The position numbers and the translations under genes are program-made. The notes beneath the pieces are model-generated. The model did no database searches. It had not been told where the DNA came from and saw only the letters and a program-made list of their open reading frames with translations. A stretch of 64,000 bases of DNA. It comes from Lentzea tibetensis. Lineage in GTDB: Bacteria > Actinomycetota > Actinomycetes > Mycobacteriales > Pseudonocardiaceae. Of the stretch, positions 55,027 through 64,000 are shown in pieces (the first letter of the stretch is position 1; each line of letters begins with the position of its first letter). Location: positions 310,001 through 374,000 of the forward strand of contig NZ_VOBR01000002.1 of NCBI RefSeq assembly GCF_007845675.1. The letters are read 5' to 3'.

Positions 55027-55389
55027 ATGCTGATTCTGATCGCCGGGCCCTACCGCTCGGGCACCGGTGACGATCCCGATCTGATGGCGCGCAACCTCGC
55101 CCGGCTCGAGGAGGCCGCCTGGCCGATCTTCCGCAGCGGCCACGTCCCGATGATCGGGGAGTGGGTCGCGTTGCCCGTGCTGCGCGGCGCGGGTGGTGCC
55201 GGTCCGGCCGATCCGGTCGCCGAACAGATCATGTATCCCACCGCGCAACGCCTGCTCGAGCACTGCGACGCGGTGCTCCGGCTGCCCGGTGAGTCCACCG
55301 GCGCCGACGAGGACGTGCGGATCGCCCAGGACCGCGGCCTGCCGATCTACCACCGGGTCGAGGACATCCCCGGCTACCGGGCCGCGTAA
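55027..55389 (+). CDS. DUF4406 (nucleoside deoxyribosyltransferase-like) protein
   Basis: The ATG at 55027 gives 120 residues. MLILIAGPYRSGTGDDPDLMARNL is the DUF4406 strand-loop, a fold related to nucleoside deoxyribosyltransferases. The Asp-rich GESTGADEDVRIAQDRGLPIY is the second conserved block. It is divergent from the DeoR regulator. Whether it is an enzyme is unknown. Confidence 0.8.
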   Translation: MLILIAGPYRSGTGDDPDLMARNLARLEEAAWPIFRSGHVPMIGEWVALPVLRGAGGAGPADPVAEQIMYPTAQRLLEHCDAVLRLPGESTGADEDVRIAQDRGLPIYHRVEDIPGYRAA

Positions 55390-55496
55390 CGCCTGCTCAC
55401 CCGAACGGCGGTTGCGAGGCGCAGGCCGAGGTCCGATAGTTCGATCTTCAATTGGCTGAGCAAGCGAGTTCACCCTGACCCTGGGGGGAATTGGGC

Positions 55497-57689
55497 GTGA
55501 CACGTCCACACCGTTCCGCGGCGATGACGTCGGAACAGGTGAGCTACGTGACGGACCCGCCTGGCCACGTCGCGCTGCGGGGCGTCAGGTTGCTGACGAA
55601 CTGCTTCGCCTGGCTGGGTGGGATCGCTTTCATGGTCCAGCTCCTCGTGGCGGACGGCGGTCTTCTCCGCTTTCCACTGGCTGTCCTGGTCGCGATCGTG
55701 CTGTGCTCGTGGTGGCTGCGCCCGGACGGCGACAGCTGGCCGATCGCGGTGGTGGAGGGAATCGCCGCCGCCGGTGGGGTGCTCCTCCTGCCGGTCCCGC
55801 AGCCGGTGATCGCGTTCCTGTTCGGTGTGACCACCCGGCGCGCGCTGCGCGGGGGACCCGGTCGTTTCCCGCCCAAGGCGTCCTTGGCGTCGCTGGGATA
55901 CGTGACCGGCCTCGTCGTCTCGATCACCACCGAGGTCCGCGCGCGCCACGAGGCCGTCGACATCGATGCGGTCGCGGCGAGCCTGATGCCGTTGGTGGGC
56001 CTGGTGATCGGGTCGATCGCGCTCTACGAGACGGTCCGCGCCGTGCGGTTCGAGGAGGACGCCCGCCGCACCGTCGCGGCCGTGCTGCAGGCGAGCCCGG
56101 TCGGGCTGGTGCTGCTCGACGACGACGGCACACCGCGGCTGCACAACGCCCGCGCACGAGCGCTGTTCGGCTGGGACACCGACGAGCCGGGGGACCGCAA
56201 GGTGCCCTGTGCCCACGGCGCGGACATCACCCGGTGCGCCGAAGGGTGCCGGGACGCCCACCCGGAACCGGTCGAGGTCACGATCGGCCGCGCGGGCGTG
56301 CTCGCCGTGCACGCCGTTCCGGTGGAACAGGTGTCCGGGCCCGAGCAGACGCTGGTCGCCGCGGTGGACGTGAGCAAGCGGCGTCGGCTGGAGGACGCGC
56401 TGCGCAGCCGAGCCGAGCGCGACGACCTGACCGGTCTGGCCAGCCGCGCGCACTTCCTGCACCTGGTGGACTCCGCCCTGCTCGTGGACGAGACCGCGGG
56501 TCTGCTGGTCATCGACCTGGACCAGTTCAAGGAGATCAACGACGCCGACGGTCACCAGGCGGGCGACTCGTACCTGCGCGCTGCCGCCCAGCGCATCGGC
56601 GCGGCGATCGGCCCCACGTCCACCGCGGCCAGACTCGGCGGTGACGAGTTCGCCGTTCTCGCGCCGGGTCACGACGCGCAGGAGGCGACGCGGCTGGCGA
56701 CGCACCTGCTGTCCGAACTGGAGGCGGGCCCGGACCTGGTGATCCGGGCAAGCATCGGCATCGCGGTCGCCACGCCCGGTGTCGGAACGGCGGAACTCCT
56801 GCGCGACGCGGACACCGCCATGTACGTGGCCAAGAGGGAGGGTGGCGGGCGGATCCGGCTGTTCCGCCCCGAGATGGGGGAGCGGGTGCTGGCCCGTCAG
56901 CGCGACAAGGCCGACCTGCGCACCGCCGTGCACGGCGGGCAGCTCGTCCTGCACTACCAGCCGATCGTGGACCTGACCACGTCGGTGGTCACCGGCGCCG
57001 AGGCACTGGTCCGCTGGCAGCGGCCGGGACGAGGGCTGCTCGGCCCCGGCGAGTTCATCGGCCTGGCCGAGGAGACCGGCCTGATCATGCCGCTGGGCGA
57101 CAAGGTGCTCGCGGCGGCGTGCCACCAGGCCGTGCGCTGGCACGACCAGGGCCGCGCCCTCGACATCACGGTCAACGTGTCGACCCGTCAGCTCGCGACC
57201 GCCGCGTTCCTGCCGGCGCTCGACCGCGTGCTCGCCACGACCGGACTGGCGTCGGACCGGTTGACCATCGAGGTGACCGAGTCGGTGTGGGCCGACGACG
57301 CCGCGATGCGCGGCCTGATGGCCGTGCGGGAGACCGGGGTGCGGGTGGCGCTCGACGACTTCGGCACCGGCTACTCGTCACTCAGCTACCTGCAGCGGTA
57401 CCCGTTCGACGTCGTCAAGATCGACAGATCGTTCACGCACGCGCTCGAGGACAGCGGCCGCACCGCCGGAGTCGTCCGGTGCATCATCGACCTCGCCGAA
57501 GTCCTCGGCGCCCACACCGTCGCCGAGGGGATCGAAACCTCCGAGCAGGCCGACTGGCTGCGCCGCGCCGGATGCGCGTTCGCCCAGGGCTACCTGTTCG
57601 GCAAGCCCGACCACGCCGACAACTGGGACAGCCAGCCCTCCGTGTCGTCCTCCGGGTGCGCCGTGTTCGGCACACCCGACGAACGCTGA
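55497..57689 (+). CDS. Membrane-bound PAS-GGDEF-EAL protein (cyclic-di-GMP turnover)
   Basis: The GTG at 55497 has GGGGGGAA six bases upstream; 730 residues. About six membrane helices occupy residues 30-180, a MASE-like sensor. A PAS domain follows with a Cys cluster (residues about 237-256, three Cys in a KVPCAHG and RCAEGC arrangement). The GGDEF domain has GGDEF at about 381-385. The EAL domain has AEALVRW near 501, VTESVW, DDFGTGYSS, KIDRSF and AEGIET. Both catalytic motifs look intact. The gene is monocistronic and faces the saccharopine dehydrogenase gene. Confidence 0.92.
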   Translation: MTRPHRSAAMTSEQVSYVTDPPGHVALRGVRLLTNCFAWLGGIAFMVQLLVADGGLLRFPLAVLVAIVLCSWWLRPDGDSWPIAVVEGIAAAGGVLLLPVPQPVIAFLFGVTTRRALRGGPGRFPPKASLASLGYVTGLVVSITTEVRARHEAVDIDAVAASLMPLVGLVIGSIALYETVRAVRFEEDARRTVAAVLQASPVGLVLLDDDGTPRLHNARARALFGWDTDEPGDRKVPCAHGADITRCAEGCRDAHPEPVEVTIGRAGVLAVHAVPVEQVSGPEQTLVAAVDVSKRRRLEDALRSRAERDDLTGLASRAHFLHLVDSALLVDETAGLLVIDLDQFKEINDADGHQAGDSYLRAAAQRIGAAIGPTSTAARLGGDEFAVLAPGHDAQEATRLATHLLSELEAGPDLVIRASIGIAVATPGVGTAELLRDADTAMYVAKREGGGRIRLFRPEMGERVLARQRDKADLRTAVHGGQLVLHYQPIVDLTTSVVTGAEALVRWQRPGRGLLGPGEFIGLAEETGLIMPLGDKVLAAACHQAVRWHDQGRALDITVNVSTRQLATAAFLPALDRVLATTGLASDRLTIEVTESVWADDAAMRGLMAVRETGVRVALDDFGTGYSSLSYLQRYPFDVVKIDRSFTHALEDSGRTAGVVRCIIDLAEVLGAHTVAEGIETSEQADWLRRAGCAFAQGYLFGKPDHADNWDSQPSVSSSGCAVFGTPDER

Positions 57690-57699
57690 GCGCCGGCGG

Positions 57700-58734
57700 T
57701 CAGGTGCTGGAGGCGCAGGCCTCGCGGAAGAGCCGATCGGCCCGTTGCCACGGTGAGTCGTCGTTGCCGAGTGTCTTCAGGTGTGGCAGCAGGTCGGCGG
57801 AGAAGGCGACGCTGGCTTCCTCCGGCAGCAGGGAGGGCAGGTTGTCGATGGCGATGATGTCCAGCGGAGGGTCGTCGTGCAGCCGCCGGGCGGGGTGCGA
57901 CCAGTCCGTGGTGCTGTCGTAGATCGGCAGGACGTTGCAGGGGGAGCCGACGTCGCACGTCACGTCGCAGACGACCGTCGTGCCGCGGTCCGGGTCGTCG
58001 AGGTCGGGCGGCGTGAGGAACGGGGTCACCGGCACGGTCGTGAGCACGCCGTTGACGATGATGTCGTGTCGCAGCAACGCTTTTCGGTCGAGGTCGCGCG
58101 TCTCCTCGAGGTCCCACCTGGTCGGTTCGATGCCCGCGACGACGAGTGCGTCACCGGCGCCGCGCCCGCACCTGCCGAGCGCGCCGAGGACCAAGGCGCT
58201 CACCGGGCCGCTCTCCTGCGCCAGCAAAGTGTCCAGCTCCTGCCTGGTCATCGGGCGCAGTGGCGTGTCGAGCGTGCCCCGGTGGTGGAGCACGGCCAGT
58301 GCGGCGCCGATGTACCCCGCCCAGTAGCCGAACGCCGCGAGCCTGCGGCCCGAGTCGTCGGTCAGGTACTCCAGGTCGAGCAGGACACCGCCGCCGTCGG
58401 CGAACCGGCGCAGCAGGCGTGCTGCTCCGGGCTGGCCCTTGTAGGCGTGCCCGAAGAACACGTGCCGGTGCCGCAGCGCGGCGGGAGCGTCCGGCAGTTC
58501 CTTCAGCCCGATGACCACCGCGTCCTCCGGCGCGTCGACCCATGCTCCGGCCGGGACGATGCGGCAACCCGCGGCGGCGTAGTCCTCGACCGGGAACACG
58601 CGCTGCGACGACTCTTCCACCGTCACCGCGAACCCGTCGGCCACGAGCAGTTGGGCGTCGGCAGGAGTGATCGGCGTGCGGCGTTCGGTCGAGCGCACCT
58701 CGTGCCGCAACCAGAGCGCGGGCTTGACGGTCAT
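57700..58734 (-). CDS. Saccharopine dehydrogenase (NAD+, L-lysine-forming), LYS1 type
   Basis: The ATG at 58734 with GAGAGGGAGC upstream gives 344 residues. WLRHEVRSTERRTPITPADAQLLVADGFAVTVEES is the alanine-dehydrogenase/PNT-like N-terminus of the LYS1 family. HVFFGHAYKGQPGAARLLRRF, LTDDSGRRLAAFGYWAGYIGAA and the Rossmann-like VLGALGRCGRGAGDAL match yeast-type saccharopine dehydrogenases, with the Lys and His of HAYKGQ at the active site. It interconverts saccharopine with lysine and 2-oxoglutarate. Bacteria that use the DAP route have little need for it in synthesis, so lysine degradation or a specialised amino-acid route is likely. No partner gene is adjacent. Confidence 0.87.
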   Translation of the reverse strand: MTVKPALWLRHEVRSTERRTPITPADAQLLVADGFAVTVEESSQRVFPVEDYAAAGCRIVPAGAWVDAPEDAVVIGLKELPDAPAALRHRHVFFGHAYKGQPGAARLLRRFADGGGVLLDLEYLTDDSGRRLAAFGYWAGYIGAALAVLHHRGTLDTPLRPMTRQELDTLLAQESGPVSALVLGALGRCGRGAGDALVVAGIEPTRWDLEETRDLDRKALLRHDIIVNGVLTTVPVTPFLTPPDLDDPDRGTTVVCDVTCDVGSPCNVLPIYDSTTDWSHPARRLHDDPPLDIIAIDNLPSLLPEEASVAFSADLLPHLKTLGNDDSPWQRADRLFREACASST

Positions 58735-58860
58735 GCTGGCTCCCTCTCCACCACGACGCTCCGGGCAGCACAGCAAGGCCGCCGTGGTTGCGCCGACAGT
58801 ACCGATTGACTCGCCCGCTACGTTCGAAGCGGAGGCAACATCAACTGGGGGAGTCACCTG

Positions 58861-60246
58861 ATGTTCAGATCCATGGCGCTCGCCGCTGCCCTCGTCACGG
58901 GGTTCGCGGTGCCGGCGCACGCGGCCGAGAAGGCCGATCTCGCCATCACCGCCGAGGTCGCACCGGGCACCTACGTGCCGGACCAGCAGGTGCCGATCAA
59001 GGTCACCATCACCAACAAGGGCCCGGTCGACGCTGCCGGCGTCAGGGTCACGAGCTCCCACGTCTCGGGTTCGTTCCTGACCGTGCCCAGCCACCACTGG
59101 AAGGAGTTCGCGCACACCGGACGAGGAGGTGCGGTCAAAGCCGGTGAGACCCGCACGATCGACGTGGCGGGGAGCTTCTACGGCAACGACGGCGACGCGC
59201 GGTTGAAGATCTCGCTGCTGTTCTCCAACGACGCCAACACCGCGGACAACCAGACCTTCGTGGACGTGGACGTGATCGAGGCGGACGTCCGCGGCTCGAT
59301 CACCGGGACGTTGTTCGGTGACCTCAACAAGAACGGCACCCAGGACGACGGTGAGCAGCCGTTGGCGGGCACCAGGTTCACCGCCCGCGGCGGAGGACTG
59401 GAGTCCAGCGCGGTCACGGACGACGGCGGACGGTTCGAGATCGCGGACCTGCCCGCGCGGATGTACCAGGTCGACGTCTACGACCTGCCCGACAGCTGGC
59501 TCGTCGCCGCCGTGCGCAACGTGCGGGTCGACGGCACGCCGCGGCCGCAGGAGATCGGTGCGCGCCGTCCGTTGCGGGAGGCGCTCGACGCGCGGGTCGA
59601 GTTCGAGCGGGAGTCGTACGCGGTCGGTGCGGAAGCGGCCGTCACCGTCACGCTCACCAACCGGGGCTCGACCCCGCTGACCGGGGTCACGGCGGGCTGC
59701 GACCGCGACGGCGACGGTGTGTGGATCGACGGCTTCGACGACCCCGCGCGCTGGGGTGACCTGCCGCGCGGGCGGGCCGGAGTCACGGTGGCCGCCGGTG
59801 AGACGCGGGTGTTCCGCGTGACCGGGCTCGTGCCCGCCGACGCCGCTCGCCACGCCTCCGTCCTGGTGGAGTGCGACTTCGGCGACGACGAGCGCTACCT
59901 GGCCGGGTTCCCGAACGCGTTCGACGCGACACGGGTGCCCGGTGCGCCGAACAGTCCGGTCGCCATCACGGCGTACCACGACCTCGACCACGACTGGGCG
60001 GTCGACGAAGGCGAAGGGGTGGCCGGCCTGCGGGTTGCCCTGGTCGACCTCACCGACGGCCGGACGGTGGCCGAAGGCGACACCGGCCAGGACGGCAAGG
60101 TGTTGTTCGCCGACGTCGTCAGCGGTCCCCACGAGGTGCGGATCGCCGGTGACGGGTGGCAGCCGGTCGTGACCAGCATGCAGCACCTCGGTGGGTGCCA
60201 GCGGTGCCAGCGCGCCGTGCCGATCACGGTGTCACCCGCGGCCTAG
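58861..60246 (+). CDS. Secreted SdrD B-like / CARDB surface protein
   Basis: The ATG at 58861 has GGGGGAG upstream; 461 residues. A Sec signal peptide ends at about AHAAE (residues 20-22). The first domain (about 25-140) is a CARDB/DUF11-like Ig fold (ADLAITAEVAPGTYVPDQQVPIKVTITNKGPVDAAGV). Then comes an SdrD B-like Ca-binding domain (GSITGTLFGDLNKNGTQDDGEQPLAGTRF), a second Ig-like module, and a final SdrD-like domain (AYHDLDHDWAVDEGEGVAGLRVAL). No LPxTG anchor or membrane helix is visible, so it is probably secreted or held by other means. Confidence 0.85.
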   Translation: MFRSMALAAALVTGFAVPAHAAEKADLAITAEVAPGTYVPDQQVPIKVTITNKGPVDAAGVRVTSSHVSGSFLTVPSHHWKEFAHTGRGGAVKAGETRTIDVAGSFYGNDGDARLKISLLFSNDANTADNQTFVDVDVIEADVRGSITGTLFGDLNKNGTQDDGEQPLAGTRFTARGGGLESSAVTDDGGRFEIADLPARMYQVDVYDLPDSWLVAAVRNVRVDGTPRPQEIGARRPLREALDARVEFERESYAVGAEAAVTVTLTNRGSTPLTGVTAGCDRDGDGVWIDGFDDPARWGDLPRGRAGVTVAAGETRVFRVTGLVPADAARHASVLVECDFGDDERYLAGFPNAFDATRVPGAPNSPVAITAYHDLDHDWAVDEGEGVAGLRVALVDLTDGRTVAEGDTGQDGKVLFADVVSGPHEVRIAGDGWQPVVTSMQHLGGCQRCQRAVPITVSPAA

Positions 60247-60252
60247 CAGGAT

Positions 60253-60291
60253 CACGCCGCACTCGTCATCGCGCTTGCCGAGTGCGGCGTG
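60253..60291. terminator. Bidirectional terminator overlapping the end of the PepSY gene
   Basis: CACGCCGCACTCG (60253-60265) pairs perfectly with CGAGTGCGGCGTG (60279-60291) around a 13-base loop. The right arm lies inside the last codons of the PepSY gene, whose stop is at 60266. It can therefore end transcription from both converging genes. Confidence 0.8.
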
Positions 60292-61693
60292 CCAGGCCGA
60301 TCAGCCCGTCGATCACCAGGAACGCGAGCAGGCTCAGCCCCAGCAGCGGGATCGCCCACCCGATCGTGATCAGCACCAGAGGCCCTGGGATCACCGCCCA
60401 CAACGGCAACTGCTGCCAAGCGCCCCGAGCGGGCGGAGCACCCAGCGGCGTGCTGCGGTCGTCACGGGTGGGGCGGCGCTGCCACCACATCCGGTAGCCG
60501 AGCACGATCAGCGTGAGGATGCCCGCCGCCAGCAGGAACAGGACGATCTGGTTGGCCGCGCCGAACAACCGGCCCATGTGCGCCTGGATGCCCAGTGACG
60601 ACAACTTCGCCAGCAGCGGCCGGTCGGCGAAGTCGGCGCGTGCTGTCACCGCCGCGCTCGCAGGGTCCACCGCGACCTTGTCGAGGCGCACCGGCCAGGT
60701 GTTGTCCACCTGCGCGGCGGTCCACGCGCTCCCCGGTTCGCCTGCCACGCCGAGTTGCAACGGCCCGTCGAGGCCGGCGCCTCGCGCTGTGGTGAGCACG
60801 CGGTCGAAGGTCGCCGGATCCACCGGGTCGGTCTTGTCCGATGTTCCCGTGCTGTGCTGCTCGTGTGCGCCGGATCCGGTGGTGCCGGATCCGTTGGTGC
60901 CGGGCAGGGCGGTGTCGAGTGCGGGCGCCTTCGCGTTCAACGCCACCAGGACCGCGGTGAAGTTCTCCCCGGCGTACGTCGACCAGGTCAGCCCGGTGGC
61001 GGACAGGAACAGCGCGCCGAGCAGCACCCACATCCCGACGCTCGCGTGCCAGGACCGGGTCTTGCGCACACCCTTCGCACCCTTCTCCGGCACGACCAAC
61101 GCCCGCACCCGGCGCCGCGCGGTGCGCTGCCGGACGAGCCACAACACGAGACCGCCCAAGGCGATGACCCACAGCCAGCTCGCCGCCAGTTCCGAGTACA
61201 GGCGGCCCGGCTCGCCCAGCTGCAGGTGCCGGTGCAGCCCGTCCAGCCAGGTCGTGACCGGTGTGGAGCCGAACCACGTGGTCAGCTGGCCCTGCACTTG
61301 CCCGGTGTGCGGATTGACGTAGACGGTCTGGCTGTAGTCCTCGGCGAGTCCCGGCAGTGCGAACACCACCTGCGTCGTCGCGTCCGGTTCCTCGGCTACC
61401 AGCACGCCGGTCACGGTGCCTTCGGGCAGCGCGGTCCTGGCCGCGGTGACCTGCTCGGCGAGCGGCCGCGGCGCGCCCGTGGCCGAGGGCACCCGCAGCA
61501 GGTCGCCGTAGAGCACGTCGTCGATCTGCGGCGCGAGCGCGTACAGCAGTCCTGACGCGGCCGCGACCACCAGGAACGGTGCGACGAGCACACCGGCGTA
61601 GAAGTGCAGCCGGCGCAACAGCGGCACCACCGACCATCGTTCCGCGCTCACGCGAGCGGGAACGTCATCCACCTGGGGTGGGGAAACAGACAT
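60266..61693 (-). CDS. PepSY-associated transmembrane protein
   Basis: The ATG at 61693 with GAGG upstream gives 475 residues. There are four main membrane helices (near 33-55, 170-190, 220-243 and 380-405), and a further hydrophobic stretch lies at the C-terminus. The periplasmic PepSY modules (TVYVNPHTGQVQGQLTT and VRLDKVAVDPASAAVTARADF) lie between them. WLDGLHRHLQLGEPGRLYSE, with conserved His residues, is typical of PiuB/PepSY-TM proteins linked to iron uptake or reduction. No siderophore gene is adjacent. Its end overlaps the bidirectional terminator. Confidence 0.88.
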   Translation of the reverse strand: MSVSPPQVDDVPARVSAERWSVVPLLRRLHFYAGVLVAPFLVVAAASGLLYALAPQIDDVLYGDLLRVPSATGAPRPLAEQVTAARTALPEGTVTGVLVAEEPDATTQVVFALPGLAEDYSQTVYVNPHTGQVQGQLTTWFGSTPVTTWLDGLHRHLQLGEPGRLYSELAASWLWVIALGGLVLWLVRQRTARRRVRALVVPEKGAKGVRKTRSWHASVGMWVLLGALFLSATGLTWSTYAGENFTAVLVALNAKAPALDTALPGTNGSGTTGSGAHEQHSTGTSDKTDPVDPATFDRVLTTARGAGLDGPLQLGVAGEPGSAWTAAQVDNTWPVRLDKVAVDPASAAVTARADFADRPLLAKLSSLGIQAHMGRLFGAANQIVLFLLAAGILTLIVLGYRMWWQRRPTRDDRSTPLGAPPARGAWQQLPLWAVIPGPLVLITIGWAIPLLGLSLLAFLVIDGLIGLARRTRQAR

Positions 61694-61931
61694 GCGGCAC
61701 CTCGGGCGGGCAGGAAGGGACGTGTGGAGCACCAGTCGTCCGCGATCGCCGTTCAGTTCCTGCCAGCCGGGCGGGCATACCGGTAACCGTGAAGAACCGT
61801 GCACCGCGTCCAGCGGAACCGTTGTCCCACCCGCGTCCCGAACGGTGTCCGCGTCCCTCTAAGTGAGCACAAGGGGCTCCCTGCCCGCGCCGCGTTGGCG
61901 CACCGCCCCACGAGGTCAACGGAGGACGCAA

Positions 61932-63734
<1,803 letters not shown>

Positions 63735-63751
63735 GGGCTCCTGCCCACGTG

Positions 63752-63784
63752 GGCCCCTTTGCCGCGACCACCGGCAAAGGGGCC
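63752..63784 (+). terminator. Terminator after the subtilase gene
   Basis: GGCCCCTTTGCCG (63752-63764) pairs perfectly with CGGCAAAGGGGCC (63772-63784) with a 7-base loop. It starts 17 bases after the stop codon. Confidence 0.88.
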
Positions 63785-63822
63785 GCACGCCACGACGCGC
63801 GGGTCGCGCTAGGTTTCGCGTC

Positions 63823-64000
63823 GTGACGCGTGACTCGTTCTGCTCCAGCTGCGGAGCCAGGTACCCCGATATCTCCCACTACCCCCGGACATGTGCTTCC
63901 TGCGGCACGCAGGTGTGGTCGAACCCGGTGCCGGTGGCCGTGGTGCTGCTACCGGTCGTGGAGGGATCCCGCACCGGGCTTCTGGTTGTGCGGCGGGCGA
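63823..64000 (+). CDS. Nudix hydrolase with N-terminal zinc ribbon (partial, 5' end)
   Basis: The GTG at 63823 opens a frame that stays open to the window end (59 residues). The first part is a zinc-ribbon (FCSSCGARYPD and TCASCG, two CxxC pairs), followed by WSNPVPVAVVLLPVVEGSRTGLLVVRRA, the usual entry to a NudC-like Nudix domain. The Nudix box itself lies outside the window. Such proteins hydrolyse nucleoside diphosphate derivatives. The start codon is supported by the position of the ribbon. Confidence 0.8.
   Translation, partial: MTRDSFCSSCGARYPDISHYPRTCASCGTQVWSNPVPVAVVLLPVVEGSRTGLLVVRRA

Noticed and set aside
58735-60186. Upstream extension of the saccharopine dehydrogenase frame
   Set aside because: The extension is antisense to the SdrD-like gene. 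The family start, with a good ribosome site, is at 58734.

Overview
The window is GC-rich DNA with tightly packed genes, many GTG starts, ATGA/GTGA stop-start overlaps and Tat-type secreted proteins. Together with a SARP-type giant regulator and a WYL regulator, this points to a filamentous actinobacterium. A member of the Pseudonocardiaceae (Lentzea/Saccharothrix-like) is my best guess, but that is inference. I see no rRNA, tRNA, CRISPR array, insertion sequence or integrase. Only one gene-free stretch exceeds 300 bases (18000-18308), and it holds a frameshifted lipoprotein gene.

Left part (1-15.9 kb): the left edge cuts through an operon that reads leftward. It encodes an iron-sulfur flavoprotein, an acyl-AMP ligase and an anthranilate-synthase-type chorismate enzyme (partial), a set that resembles the benzoxazolinate (ADIC-OPA) pathway. 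Next come a DJ-1/PfpI protein and a duplicated leucine-rich/TPR protein. A leftward run of BBE-type flavoenzyme, DHFR-fold reductase and atypical epimerase follows, then an AraC regulator and a 1087-residue SARP/NB-ARC/TPR regulator preceded by three 11-bp-phased heptamers. An orphan sugar-binding lipoprotein closes this part.

Middle part (16-31 kb): a membrane GGDEF-EAL protein; a six-gene leftward operon (MacA-like adaptor, ATPase, permease, DUF5666-like membrane protein, response regulator, histidine kinase) with a candidate operator of 11-bp repeats; a secreted sugar dehydrogenase and LamG protein pair; and a cholesterol oxidase beside a two-gene oxidoreductase operon. KstR-like boxes lie in front of both the cholesterol oxidase and that operon.

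Catabolic island (32.6-40.4 kb): eight tightly coupled genes make a complete route from 3-hydroxyanthranilate to pyruvate and acetyl-CoA: 3-hydroxyanthranilate dioxygenase, ACMS decarboxylase, semialdehyde dehydrogenase, aminomuconate deaminase, oxalocrotonate decarboxylase, vinylpyruvate hydratase, hydroxyoxovalerate aldolase and acylating acetaldehyde dehydrogenase. A convergent LysR regulator follows. The order matches the nba cluster of Pseudomonas as I recall it.

Right part (40.5-64 kb): secreted and envelope functions dominate. There are an LVIVD-repeat protein and a subtilase that share a P-domain tail, a metal-type His-rich protein, a KhtTU-like K+/H+ antiporter, an orphan TAXI binding protein, and a VanZ protein with its own two-component system. 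A trypsin-like protease, a second GGDEF-EAL protein, an SdrD-like surface protein and a PepSY protein are also here. Several small regulators (WYL, TetR, DeoR) sit next to clear inverted-repeat operators. A LYS1-type saccharopine dehydrogenase and the start of a Nudix gene complete the window.
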